DNA of 64,000 nt. Origin: Desulfovibrio aminophilus DSM 12254 (GTDB lineage Bacteria; Desulfobacterota; Desulfovibrionia; Desulfovibrionales; Desulfovibrionaceae). A program made the position numbers and the translations under genes. Location: assembly GCF_000422565.1 (NCBI RefSeq), contig NZ_AUMA01000009.1:186001-250000 (forward strand), given 5' to 3'. Each line of letters opens with the position of its first letter. Position 1 is the first letter of the stretch. Under the pieces are notes generated by a model. It made no database searches. It was not told where the DNA came from and saw only the letters and a list, made by a program, of their open reading frames with translations. Below, piece by piece: positions 39,453-48,209 of the stretch.

Positions 39453-40847
39453 ATGCCCGAAGGCAGACTCTGCAACAAGCAGCCCGTGACCACCAAGGAA
39501 CAGCTGGACGCGCTGCTGGCCGACACCCGAGGCCGCGTCTACTACGAGGAGATGAACCACCTCGAGGTGGACAAGGAAAAGCTGCGCACCAGCCTCAAGA
39601 ACACCCTCAAGTCGCGCACCCGCACCTGGCTCGACATGTGCGCCCACTGCGGCCTGTGCGCCGACTCCTGTTTCCTCTATACGGTGAACAACCGCGACCC
39701 CAAGCAGGTCCCGGCCTACAAGATCCAGTCCACTCTGGGCGAGATCGTCCGCCGCGACGGCGACGTGGACAACGCGTTCATGCAGATGGCCATGGAGACC
39801 TCCTGGGCCAAGTGCACCTGCTGCAACCGCTGCGGCATGTACTGCCCCTACGGCATCGACATGGGCGTCATGTTCAGCTACCTGCGCGGCCTGCTCTTCT
39901 CCCAGGGCTTCGTGCCGTGGGAGCTGAAGATCGGCTCCGGCATGCACCGCATCTTCCACGCCCAGATGGACGTGACCAGCGAGGACTGGGTGGAGACCTG
40001 CGAGTGGATGGCCGACGAGAACTCGGAGGAATGGCCGGGCCTCGAGATCCCCGTGGACAAGGAAGGCGCGGACATCATGTACACCTGCAACGCCCGCGAG
40101 CCCAAGCACTACCCCGAGGATCTGGCCGAGGCCGCGATTCTCTTCCACCTGGCGGGCGAGAACTGGACAGTGCCCTCCGAGGGCTGGGAACAGACCTCCC
40201 TGACCATGTTCGCGGGCGACTGGGAAGGCTGCAAGCAGCAGGTGCAGAACGTCTACTCGGCCATCGAGCGGCTCAAGCCCAAGCGCGTCATCGGCACGGA
40301 ATGCGGCCACGCCCACCGCGCCACGGTCATCGAAGGCCCCTACTGGGCCGGACGCCCCGACGGGCTGCCGCCCGCGCCCTACATCCACTATGTGGAGTGG
40401 GTGGCCGAGGCCCTGCGCACCGGCAAGATCAAGATCGACCCGACCAAGCGCATCAAGGAGCCCGTCACCCTGCAGGACTCCTGCAACTACGTGCGCAACC
40501 ACGGCCTCGCGCTTGTCACCCGCGAAATCATGAGCTATCTGGTGGAACCGGGTTACTTCATCGAAATGACGCCGAACAAGGAGCACAACTACTGCTGCGG
40601 CGGTGGCGGCGGCTTCAACGGCGTCGGCAAGTTCCGGCCGCAGCGCAACGTCGCGCTGCGCAAGAAACGCGACCAGATCCTGGCCACCGGGGCCAAGCTG
40701 GTCATCGCCCCCTGTCACAACTGCTGGGACGCCATCCGCGACCTGGAGGAAGAGTACAAGATCGGCATCCGCTGGTCCTTCCTCAAGCCGCTCCTGATCA
40801 AGATGGCCATCATCCCGGACCACCTGAAGCCCAAGGAAGATGAGTAG
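39453..40847 (+). CDS. hmcF: HmcF, cytoplasmic HdrD-like Fe-S subunit
   Basis: HmcF is a cytoplasmic iron-sulfur protein resembling the catalytic subunit of heterodisulfide reductase. The 464-residue protein has two 4Fe-4S motifs, [13 protein letters not shown] near 63 and [14 protein letters not shown] near 118. Two CCG-type domains follow. The second has [11 protein letters not shown] near 343 and [16 protein letters not shown] near 380, followed by [13 protein letters not shown] at 39453 has AGGAGAA 6 bases upstream. The stop overlaps rrf1 by 8 bases. Confidence 0.94.
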   Translation: MPEGRLCNKQPVTTKEQLDALLADTRGRVYYEEMNHLEVDKEKLRTSLKNTLKSRTRTWLDMCAHCGLCADSCFLYTVNNRDPKQVPAYKIQSTLGEIVRRDGDVDNAFMQMAMETSWAKCTCCNRCGMYCPYGIDMGVMFSYLRGLLFSQGFVPWELKIGSGMHRIFHAQMDVTSEDWVETCEWMADENSEEWPGLEIPVDKEGADIMYTCNAREPKHYPEDLAEAAILFHLAGENWTVPSEGWEQTSLTMFAGDWEGCKQQVQNVYSAIERLKPKRVIGTECGHAHRATVIEGPYWAGRPDGLPPAPYIHYVEWVAEALRTGKIKIDPTKRIKEPVTLQDSCNYVRNHGLALVTREIMSYLVEPGYFIEMTPNKEHNYCCGGGGGFNGVGKFRPQRNVALRKKRDQILATGAKLVIAPCHNCWDAIRDLEEEYKIGIRWSFLKPLLIKMAIIPDHLKPKEDE

Positions 40848-41292
40848 CAGGGACACACACCCCAGGAACGATCCTTCCGACGCCGCCCCCGAAACCGGGG
40901 GCGGCGCTCCGGAGGGTGTCTCCCGGGCCGCCGGACGACGTCGAAAGAAAATCCTGATCATCGACGACGACCCGAACATCGTGCTCTTTTTCAAGGCCCT
41001 TTTCGAAGATGAAGGCTACGCCACCTGCGTGGCCCGCGACGGCGAGGAGGCCATGCGGGTCTTCCGCGCGGAGAAACCCGACCTGATCACCCTGGACATC
41101 GCCATGCCCAAGGGCTGGGGGCCGCGCTTCCACCACCGCCTGGTCCAGGACGGGGTCAAGAACATCCCGCCGGTCATCGTGGTCAGCGGCATGCCCGCCG
41201 GTCGCCACGCCGTGCCCGGGGCCAAAGCCTTCCTCACCAAACCCGTGAAACCGGGAGAACTCCTGAGCCATGTCCGCGCCATCCTCGGATGA
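40840..41292 (+). CDS. rrf1: Rrf1, single-domain response regulator
   Basis: This is a receiver domain without an output domain. The 150-residue protein has an N-terminal extension of about 30 polar residues. A full receiver domain follows, with ILIIDDDPN near 35, phospho-acceptor Asp in LITLDIAMP near 85, Ser in IVVSGMP and Lys in [10 protein letters not shown]. In the known Hmc operon this gene and rrf2 control hmc expression. ATG at 40840 overlaps the hmcF stop. Confidence 0.93.
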   Translation: MSSRDTHPRNDPSDAAPETGGGAPEGVSRAAGRRRKKILIIDDDPNIVLFFKALFEDEGYATCVARDGEEAMRVFRAEKPDLITLDIAMPKGWGPRFHHRLVQDGVKNIPPVIVVSGMPAGRHAVPGAKAFLTKPVKPGELLSHVRAILG

Positions 41293-41302
41293 AATCTGCG
41301 CC

Positions 41303-41713
41303 ATGCGCATCACCACCAAAAGCCGCTACGGCACCCGCATGATCCTGGACATCGCCCTGCACGGCGAGGAGGGTCCGGTGCCCATATCGGACATCGCCAA
41401 ACGCCAGGGCATTTCGGAAAAATACCTGGAAAAGCTCATCAACGAGCTGAAGAAGAGCGGCTTCATCAAGAGCCGACGAGGGGTCGGCGGGGGCCACGCC
41501 CTGGCCCGTCCCGCATCGGAGATCACCGTGGGCGACATCGTGCGCGCCCTGGAGAAGACCGAGTGCCTGGCCCCGTGCAGCGAGTGCGGCGAGTGCAACC
41601 GCGCCGGACAGTGCATGACCCGGGGCATCTGGATCGAGGCCGCCCAGGCCATGATGGGCACCCTGGATTCCATGACCATCGAGAGCCTGCTCTCCGACTG
41701 CCCCTGCCGCTGA
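41303..41713 (+). CDS. rrf2: Rrf2-family transcriptional regulator of the hmc operon
   Basis: This is the founding type of the Rrf2 family, a winged-helix repressor that can bind an Fe-S cluster. The 136-residue protein begins MRITTKSRYGTRMILDIALH and has SEKYLEKLINELKKSGFIKSRRG in the DNA-binding region. Its cysteines are CLAPCSECGECNRAGQC (about 87-103). That is five Cys, more than the three common in IscR-like members, so a cluster is likely. ATG at 41303 matches the family start; an upstream in-frame ATG at 41270 would overlap rrf1. The dyad at 34358 is a candidate target. Confidence 0.92.
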   Translation: MRITTKSRYGTRMILDIALHGEEGPVPISDIAKRQGISEKYLEKLINELKKSGFIKSRRGVGGGHALARPASEITVGDIVRALEKTECLAPCSECGECNRAGQCMTRGIWIEAAQAMMGTLDSMTIESLLSDCPCR

Positions 41714-41733
41714 AGCCCTGGCGGCAACCTTCA

Positions 41734-41769
41734 GGCCGGTTCGGCGCGCGCCGACCGGCCGCCTTTTTT
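41734..41769 (+). terminator. intrinsic terminator after rrf2
   Basis: GGCCGGTTCGGCG (41734-41746) pairs with CGCCGACCGGCC (41749-41760), with one bulged T. GCC and six T (41764-41769) follow. It ends the hmc operon 20 bases after rrf2. Confidence 0.88.
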
Positions 41770-41930
41770 CCTCCCCTTCCCCTTCCATCATCGACAAAAC
41801 CGTTCGATCCAGCCCGGAACCATAGCCTTTTCGTATTTGCCAGGCGCGGGAAAATACTATTGATGGAGGAATACTACCTGGCTCGGCCGGAAAACGGCCG
41901 CATTTCGAACCACGGAAAAGGGGAGGGGCG

Positions 41931-43013
41931 GTGAAGAACTCACTGGCCACGAGATGGGGCATCATCGGCGTGGGATTGGCCATCGGCGTACTGGCGCCTC
42001 TGCTCCAGTTCTGGGGCAATCCGGGCAACATGGGCGTGTGCGTGGCCTGCTTCGAGCGGGACATCGCCGGGGCCGTGGGACTGCACCGGGCCGACGTGGT
42101 CCAGTACATGCGGCCGGAGATCATCGGCTTCGTCCTGGGATCGCTGCTGGCCGCGCTGGCGGCCAAGGACTTCCGGCCCCGCGCCGGGTCCGCGCCCATT
42201 GTGCGCTTCCTTCTGGGCGCCTTCGCCATGATCGGCGCGCTCATCTTCCTGGGCTGCCCCTGGCGCGCCCTGCTCCGCCTGGCCGGCGGCGACCTGAACG
42301 CCGTGCTCGGCCTGGCCGGGCTCATCGGCGGCATCTGGATCGGCACCCTCTTCCTGCGCGGCGGCTTCACCCTGGGACGCAGCCAGCAGGCCCCGGCCGC
42401 CGTGGGGCTGGTCCTGCCCCTGGTCATGGTCTTTTTCCTGGCGCTCCTGTTCATATTCCCGGCCCAGGAGGGCCAGCCGGTGAGCGGCGTGCTCTTCTAC
42501 AGCCTCAAGGGCCCCGGCGCGCAGCACGCGCCCCTGGTCCTGGCGCTGGGCGCCGGTCTGATCATCGGCGGTCTGGCCCAGCGCAGCCGCTTCTGCACCA
42601 TGGGCGCGTTCCGCGACCTGCTCCTGTTCCGCCAGACCCACCTGCTCGGCGGCGTGCTGGCCCTGCTGGTCGCGGCCCTGGTGGTCAACCTGGCCCTGGG
42701 GCAGTTCCGTCTGGGCTTCGAGGGACAGCCCGTGGCCCACGCCCTGCACTTCTGGAACTTCGCGGGCATGGTCCTGGCCGGTCTGGCCTTCGCCCTGGCC
42801 GGAGGCTGCCCCGGACGCCAGTTGTTCATGGCCGGCGAGGGCGACGGCGACGCGGCCGTGTTCGTCCTGGGCATGATCGTGGGCGCGGCCTTCGCGCATA
42901 ACTTCGGGCTGGCCAGCTCGCCCAAGGGCCTCGGCCCCCACGGCCTGGAGGCCTGGCTTCTGGGCATGGCCTTCTGCCTGTTCATCGGCTTGGCCATGCG
43001 GAAAAAGGCGTAA
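41931..43013 (+). CDS. yedE: YedE-family putative selenium transporter (YeeE/YedE membrane protein)
   Basis: The protein has 360 residues and ten or so membrane helices. It belongs to the YeeE/YedE family, which moves reduced sulfur or selenium compounds. The family cysteines are visible in GCPWRALLRLAGGDLNAV near 105, in CTMGAFRDL near 223 and in GGCPGRQL near 297. The selenium-linked branch has the first of these motifs in this form and is paired with TusA-like and DUF3343 proteins, as here. GTG at 41931 follows a GGGGAGGGG run. First gene of a five-gene operon; GC-rich hairpin CGGCCG/CGGCCG lies upstream at 41882-41899. Confidence 0.88.
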   Translation: MKNSLATRWGIIGVGLAIGVLAPLLQFWGNPGNMGVCVACFERDIAGAVGLHRADVVQYMRPEIIGFVLGSLLAALAAKDFRPRAGSAPIVRFLLGAFAMIGALIFLGCPWRALLRLAGGDLNAVLGLAGLIGGIWIGTLFLRGGFTLGRSQQAPAAVGLVLPLVMVFFLALLFIFPAQEGQPVSGVLFYSLKGPGAQHAPLVLALGAGLIIGGLAQRSRFCTMGAFRDLLLFRQTHLLGGVLALLVAALVVNLALGQFRLGFEGQPVAHALHFWNFAGMVLAGLAFALAGGCPGRQLFMAGEGDGDAAVFVLGMIVGAAFAHNFGLASSPKGLGPHGLEAWLLGMAFCLFIGLAMRKKA

Positions 43014-43024
43014 GGAGCGAAACA

Positions 43025-43243
43025 ATGGCTGAAACAGTCGACGCGCGCGGGCTCTCCTGCCCCCAGCCGGTGCTGGACGCCCTGGCCGCCATGAAACGGC
43101 TCGGCTCCGGGACCATTGAAGTCCTGGTGGACACCGAAGCCTCCAAGGAAAACGTATCCCGGGCGGCCGCCGGCTCGGGCTGGCGGGTGGAGAACGTGGC
43201 TGAAAACTCAGGCGAATACCGGCTGACCATCAGCAAGTCATGA
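43025..43243 (+). CDS. TusA-like (SirA/YedF-type) sulfur/selenium carrier protein
   Basis: TusA-like proteins carry a persulfide, or by inference perselenide, on a conserved cysteine. The 72-residue protein has the signature ARGLSCPQPVLDALAAM near 8-24, with the C-P-x-P active Cys at 13. Next to yedE it corresponds to the N-terminal TusA part of YedF, a protein linked to selenium metabolism by gene context. AAGGAG lies 6 bases upstream of the ATG. The stop overlaps the next gene by 4 bases. Confidence 0.92.
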   Translation: MAETVDARGLSCPQPVLDALAAMKRLGSGTIEVLVDTEASKENVSRAAAGSGWRVENVAENSGEYRLTISKS

Positions 43244-43788
43244 GCCTTCTGGACCTGCTCCGGCCCAAGGGCCGGAGGAAACAGGCCCCGTCCACGGACC
43301 GGGGCATCCTGGTCTTCGCCAACACGAGCGAGGTCATCCGCGCCGAAACCGTGCTCAAGGCCGGGGGCTGGCCCGTGACCGTCATGGGTCCGCCCCCGGA
43401 ACTCCAGCGCGGCTGCGACCTGGTGGTGGTCTATCCGCTCATAGAGACGGCCCGCATCCTGAGCGTCCTGGAGGAGGCGGGCAACCCGCCCCTGGAGGCC
43501 GCGCCCCTGTCCGGTCCGCTGCTCAAGCCCGTGGATCTCTACCAGACCAAGGACTTCGGGCGGCACCTCATGGTCCGGGCCGCGAACATGAAGATCACCG
43601 TGGACAAGAAAACCCGGGTCATCGTCAACGTCTCGGGCGGCGGCTGCCCGGACGTGCCCTGGCTGGCCCGCGAGCTGACCGGCAGGCCCCTGGACGAGGC
43701 GGCCAGTCCGCGCGACCAGGGCCACACCCTCTGCGCCTACGCCCTGGACCTGGCCCTGAAGGAGATGCGTCGCCTGTGCTCGCGGTGA
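43240..43788 (+). CDS. DUF3343 protein (putative Se/S carrier-like)
   Basis: The protein has 182 residues. The DUF3343-like part (about 20-90) has GILVFANTSEVIRAETVLKAG near 22-42 and a conserved VMGPPPELQRGCDL segment with a single Cys. A further C-terminal region of about 80 residues is less usual and holds CPDVPWLARELTG near 140 and a late Cys. DUF3343 co-occurs with selenium-trait genes and resembles the C-terminal half of some YedF proteins. ATG overlaps the TusA stop (ATGA). Confidence 0.85.
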   Translation: MSLLDLLRPKGRRKQAPSTDRGILVFANTSEVIRAETVLKAGGWPVTVMGPPPELQRGCDLVVVYPLIETARILSVLEEAGNPPLEAAPLSGPLLKPVDLYQTKDFGRHLMVRAANMKITVDKKTRVIVNVSGGGCPDVPWLARELTGRPLDEAASPRDQGHTLCAYALDLALKEMRRLCSR

Positions 43789-44642
43789 TCGGCACCCTGC
43801 CCGAGCCTGGCGCGCCCCTGCTCACCGGCCCGGCGGCCTGGGACGGCGGCCCTCTTTCCGTGGCCGGGACGGCCGTGGACGTGGCCCGAGGCACCCCAGC
43901 CCTGCTGGCCGCGGCCTCGGCGACCGCTCTGGCGTTGGGCCGATCGGCCCCGCACGCCGTGCTGGCCGGGGACATCGGCCGGGGCGACGGCAGCCGCGCG
44001 GTCTACGCCCATCTCGTGGAAACGCTGCCCGCGAGCCCCTTCTCCGTCCTGGCCTTCCACTACCTCCAGCCGGACGTGGACTGGCACAACAAGGTGCTCT
44101 TCACGGTGCAGGCCATGCGGCCCAAGCCCCTGCTCCTGGCCGACGCGGGCTTCATGTACGCGGCCAAGATGAGCGGCCAGGCCCCGGAGTACGACCTGTT
44201 CACCCCGGACGCCGGGGAGCTGGCCTTTCTGGCCGACGAAACCGCGCCGCATCCGTTCTACGCCCGGGGCTTCCTGCTCAGCCAGGAAAACCGCGTGCCG
44301 GAGCTGATCCGGCGGGCCCACGTTCACGACAACGCGGCCCGCCACCTGCTGGTCAAGGGCGTCACGGATCACGTGGCGCGGGGCGGCGAGATCCTGGGCA
44401 GCGTGGACGCGCCTTCCGAATCGGCCCTGGAGGCCATGGGCGGCACGGGCGACACGCTGACCGGCGTCACGGCGGCGCTCATCGAGGCGGGCTGGGACAT
44501 CCCCCGGGCCTGTCTGGCCGGGGCGCGGGTCAACCGCGTGGCCGGGGCCCTGTTGCGGCCCACTCCCGCCAGCCAGGTGCGGGAACTGATCGCACACATC
44601 CCGGAGGCCCTGGAAACCGTGCTGCGCGAGGAAGGCCTGTGA
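43776..44642 (+). CDS. CARKD-like (NAD(P)HX dehydratase/ribokinase-fold) protein in the selenium operon
   Basis: The 288-residue protein has the ribokinase-like fold of ADP-dependent NAD(P)H-hydrate dehydratases. Motifs are EYDLFTPDAGELAFL near 144, HLLVKGVTDHVARGGEIL near 188 and the catalytic-type glycine loop AMGGTGDTLTGVTAALIEAG near 221. The NnrE epimerase domain of the usual fused repair enzyme is absent. Its place between DUF3343 and DUF1858 genes suggests a selenium- or sulfur-related job rather than NAD(P)HX repair. GTG at 43776 overlaps the DUF3343 stop by 13 bases. Confidence 0.75.
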   Translation: MLAVIGTLPEPGAPLLTGPAAWDGGPLSVAGTAVDVARGTPALLAAASATALALGRSAPHAVLAGDIGRGDGSRAVYAHLVETLPASPFSVLAFHYLQPDVDWHNKVLFTVQAMRPKPLLLADAGFMYAAKMSGQAPEYDLFTPDAGELAFLADETAPHPFYARGFLLSQENRVPELIRRAHVHDNAARHLLVKGVTDHVARGGEILGSVDAPSESALEAMGGTGDTLTGVTAALIEAGWDIPRACLAGARVNRVAGALLRPTPASQVRELIAHIPEALETVLREEGL

Positions 44643-44860
44643 TCTCGCCCCAGGACACCATCCTGGACACCGTGTACCGTCACCGGGCCACGGAAGCCGT
44701 GTTCCGGGCCCACGGCGATCGCGCCGGGGCCTGCATCCTCTGCGAGGCCCTGTTCGAGCGCATCGAGGATGCGGCCACGCGCTACGGCATCGACCTCGCC
44801 GCCCTGCTGAAGGATTTGGAGGCGGCGGCCGCGGGAGATTCCCTTACGAAAGGGGCCTGA
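44639..44860 (+). CDS. DUF1858-domain small protein
   Basis: The 73-residue protein has a DUF1858-like domain: ISPQDTILDTVYRHRATEAVF near the start and GACILCEALFERIEDAATRYGID near 30-52, with a C-x2-C pair (Cys 32 and 35). It ends in LLKDLEAA. DUF1858 proteins are small redox-disulfide proteins of unknown role. GTG overlaps the previous stop (GTGA). The last 17 bases overlap the convergent selenoprotein gene. Confidence 0.85.
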   Translation: MISPQDTILDTVYRHRATEAVFRAHGDRAGACILCEALFERIEDAATRYGIDLAALLKDLEAAAAGDSLTKGA

Positions 44861-45473
44861 AGCCCTTCCCCCGGTCCGCCAACCCGCGCAACGCATTCCT
44901 GAAGGTCTCGATCGGCTGCGCGCCCCGGATGGAACCGAATCCCTCCAGGAAGAAGGTCGGCGCGGCCCGGACGCCGAGATCCTTGCCGCGCGCGGTGCTC
45001 TCGATCACCGTCCGCGTGTAGGTCTTGTCCGCCAGAACCCGCCGCGCGGCCTCGCGGGACAGCCCCGCCTCGCCCGCCGCCGTCAGCAGCACGTCGATAT
45101 TCCCGATGTCCCCGCATTCCGTGAAGCAGGCGCGGAACACGGCCGCGTGATATTCATGGTGCAGGCCCTCGGCCCTGGCCAGCTCGCCGAGCTCCAGCGC
45201 CGCCCGTGAATTGCACAGCAGGGTCTGCGTTCCGAAACGGACGCCCAGGGCCTTGCCCCTGGCGTCCAGACCGGCGAAGAACTCCCGGGGGTCCAGGTCC
45301 GGAAAATGGTCCGTGAGCGGGACGCTCTTCAGGGGCGCGTCCGGATGCACCTCATAGGGTCGCCAGTCGTCCTCGATGGGAAACTCGTTCCGCAATGTGT
45401 CGACAATACCTTTGCCGATGTAGCAGAACGGTCAGGTGTAGTCGGAATAGATCGTGATCTTCACGGGAGCCAC
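44844..45473 (-). CDS. selenocysteine-containing DsbA/FrnE-family oxidoreductase (TGA = Sec)
   Basis: The 209-residue protein has a thioredoxin fold with a DsbA-like insertion, as in FrnE/2-hydroxychromene isomerase relatives. It starts at GTG 45473 (GAGGAGG 5 bases upstream), or less likely at GTG 45464. It reads M-A-P-V-K-I-T-I-Y-S-D-Y-T, then TGA (45434-45432), then P-F-C-Y-I-G-K-G. The family has C-P-F-C or C-P-W-C here, so the TGA replaces the first active-site cysteine. The frame then stays open to TAA at 44844-44846. Later motifs are GVRFGTQTLLCNSRAALELGEL, HEYHAAVFRACF and a C-terminal V-R-A-A-P-T-F-F-L cis-proline loop. No signal peptide, so cytoplasmic. Alternative: a nonsense mutation, which the SECIS-like hairpin argues against. 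Confidence 0.85.
45386..45434 (-). promoter_or_regulatory. bacterial SECIS-like element just after the Sec codon
   Basis: On the minus strand, after UGA (45434-45432), CGUUCUGC (45430-45423) pairs with GCGGAACG (45393-45386), 8 pairs. Inside this, UCGGCAA (45418-45412) pairs with UUGUCGA (45406-45400), 7 pairs, leaving the apical loop AGGUA. The GG of the loop lies 22-23 bases after UGA, within the spacing known for bacterial SECIS elements, whose apical loops carry a guanine followed by U. Codons inside the hairpin (AAA, GGT, ATT, ACA, TTG) are rare in this GC-rich genome, as expected if RNA structure constrains them. Confidence 0.75.
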
Positions 45474-45936
45474 GGAAACCTCCTCGTCGTCGGCTCAAAC
45501 GGTACTTGAAACCACGGACTGAAAAATCAGCCGAAGTCCGCGCATCCAGCCCGCCGGGCCGCCGACGGCGCGGCAGGGTCGCGGACGCGGCACTCTCATA
45601 CGCCGCAGCGCGACGAAACGACATCATATTGAAATAATGTATTTATATTCAGGCAGACAATGGACGCCGCCGCACGACGCGGCGGGCTGGATTGGGAAAT
45701 GCGGCGGAGAAGCGTGAGGATGAAGCCGGTGACGCAGGGAGACGATGATGCTTTGCGGCTTGCCTGGATTCATTGGTGGAAAGGCTGTCGCTGGCTGATG
45801 CCGGGTGCCGAAGAGGCGAAACGATGGGGCTCACCACAACATTTGAGCGGTGATTGCTCCGAGGATGAAGGTTCCGTCACACAGGCCCCCGCCGCATCAG
45901 CGCCGCGTCCGCTACCCGGCGGACGTCGCCAAGGCA
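45474..45936. other. intergenic stretch with an AT-rich island
   Basis: No gene is recognised in these 463 bases. An AT-rich island lies at 45620-45655. On the minus strand it offers a -10-like TATGAT (45628-45623) about 150 bases upstream of the selenoprotein gene, with a weak -35. The other side (45660-45900) has longer open frames that resemble nothing I know. Confidence 0.3.
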
Positions 45937-46092
45937 TCACCGCCCCTTGGGATTCTTGTCCTTGCAGGCGCATCCACCTTGGGCCTTTGCGGCCTGTATG
46001 CGGTGCAGGATGGTGGACGCCCCATGCTCTTCGACATCGCGGACGATGTCCGCCGCCGTGTAGCCGAAGCAATGGCAGACATATTCTTCCAT
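45937..46092 (-). CDS. small BFD-like [2Fe-2S]-binding protein
   Basis: The protein has 51 residues beginning M-E-E-Y-V-C-H-C-F-G-Y-T. The four cysteines lie in C-H-C near the start and C-A-C near the end (GGCACKDKNPKGR). This C-x-C...C-x-C form is known from BFD-like ferredoxins and the N-terminal domain of CopZ-type chaperones, which bind a 2Fe-2S cluster. ATG at 46092 has GGGAG 9 bases upstream; ATG at 46101 is an alternative. It lies upstream of, and on the same strand as, the selenoprotein gene, 460 bases apart. Confidence 0.75.
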   Translation of the reverse strand: MEEYVCHCFGYTAADIVRDVEEHGASTILHRIQAAKAQGGCACKDKNPKGR

Positions 46093-46272
46093 TTGGTTCA
46101 TCTCCCAGCGCTTGCTGCGCCGTGTCCAGCCGGGCCGGGGCATCGTGGTGGGTTGGGGCCACGACCAACGCCTCTCCCCGCCGGCAAAATAAAGAGGGAC
46201 AAAGCCTGCGCCTCATCCCGCCTTTCATTGCGAGAAAACCCTCTTCGTCTTTCCATAATCCCCCGAAGGGGG

Positions 46273-46988
<716 letters not shown>

Positions 46989-46992
<4 letters not shown>

Positions 46993-48209
46993 GCGTGGCC
47001 CCTCTCCTCGGAACGGCCGCCCACGCGCTTGGCGGGCCAGAGTCCCTTGGGCTTGAGGATCATCATCGCGGCCATGACTCCGCCGAAGACGAGCATGCGG
47101 TAAAGCTCGAAGCCCCGGAAGACCTCGGGCAGGGCGATGAGCGCCAGGGCCCCGAGGATCACGCCGGGGATGGAGCCCATGCCGCCCAGGACCACCATGG
47201 CCAGAACCATGGCCGACTCCATGAAGGTGAAGGACTCCGGGGAGACGAAACGCATCCGGGCGGCGAAGAAGCAGCCCGCGAGGCCGCCGAAGACCGCGCC
47301 CATGGCGTAGGCCAGGAGCTTGAGGGCGAAGGTGTTCACGCCCATGAGCTGGGCGGCGGTCTCGTCCTCGCGGATGGCCTCCCAGGCCCGGCCGATGCGC
47401 GAATAGTTCAGGCGATGCACGGCGATGATGGTGACCACGGCCAGGAAAAGAATGACGAAGTAGAGCCCGCTGAGGTTGCGCAGGGACACCAGGGTCCAGT
47501 GCCCGGCGTCCATCCAGAGAACCTTGGGAGGCTTCACGCCGAGGATGCCGTTGGGGCCGTTGGTCAGGCTCATCCAGTTGTTGAGCACGATGCGCACGAT
47601 CTCGCCGAAGCCCAGGGTGACGATGGCCAGGTAGTCGCCGCGCATCCGCAGCGTGGGATAGCCGATGATGCACCCGGCCACGGCGGCGAAGGCCGCGGCG
47701 ATGGGCAGGCAGAGCCAGAAGGACAGGCCGAAATGCACGGACAGCAGGGCGTAGGTGTAGGCCCCCACGCCGTAGAAGGCGATGTAGCCAAGGTCCAGCA
47801 ATCCGGCCAGGCCGACCACGATGTTCAACCCCAGTCCGAGGCAGATGTAGACCATGACGTTGATGGCCACGTCGATGGCGTAACGCTCGTTGAGGAACGG
47901 GAAGGCGAAGGCGCAGGCGGCCACGGCGAGGATGAGCGCCCAGCGCGGCAGGACGCGCACCGGGGCGGCCAGGGACTGGGCCAGCCGCGCGGCCGGGACG
48001 CCGATGAAGTCGAGCGAGCCCTGGCGCTTGAGGCCCCAGAGCACGAACAGGACCAGGGCGGCCGCCGCGACGTAGGACCAGACCTCCAGGGCGGGTCCGA
48101 ACTCCAGGCCCTCGGGCTTGATGCCCATGAGCGGCCAGAGGATGAAGAAGAACCAGACCAGGCCGATGGCGAAGGACGCCCAGTGGCGCTTAGACGCGAG
48201 TGTCGTCAA
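46989..48209 (-). CDS. livM: branched-chain amino acid ABC transporter permease LivM
   Basis: LivM is a membrane permease of the LIV-I-type system. The 406-residue protein is longer at its N-terminus than minimal LivM (about 300), with extra helices in the first 105 residues, as in the LivM of E. coli type. The core has LGLGLNIVVGLAGLLDLGYIAFYG near 125-148, LRMRGDYLAIVTLGFGEI near 190, and an R-I-G-R-A-W-E-A-I-R-E-D stretch near 275. The start is a TTG at 48209 inside livH, with GGGGGAG 4 bases upstream. Confidence 0.92.

Noticed and set aside
41863-41934. A 23-codon frame ending over the yedE start
   Set aside because: It has an ATG but no ribosome site before it, and the peptide is not recognised. 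It may be chance.
45386-45473. Reading the TGA in the FrnE-like gene as a disabling stop (pseudogene)
   Set aside because: The rest of the gene is intact, the TGA lies exactly at the redox cysteine, and a SECIS-like hairpin follows. Decay would not be expected to give all three.
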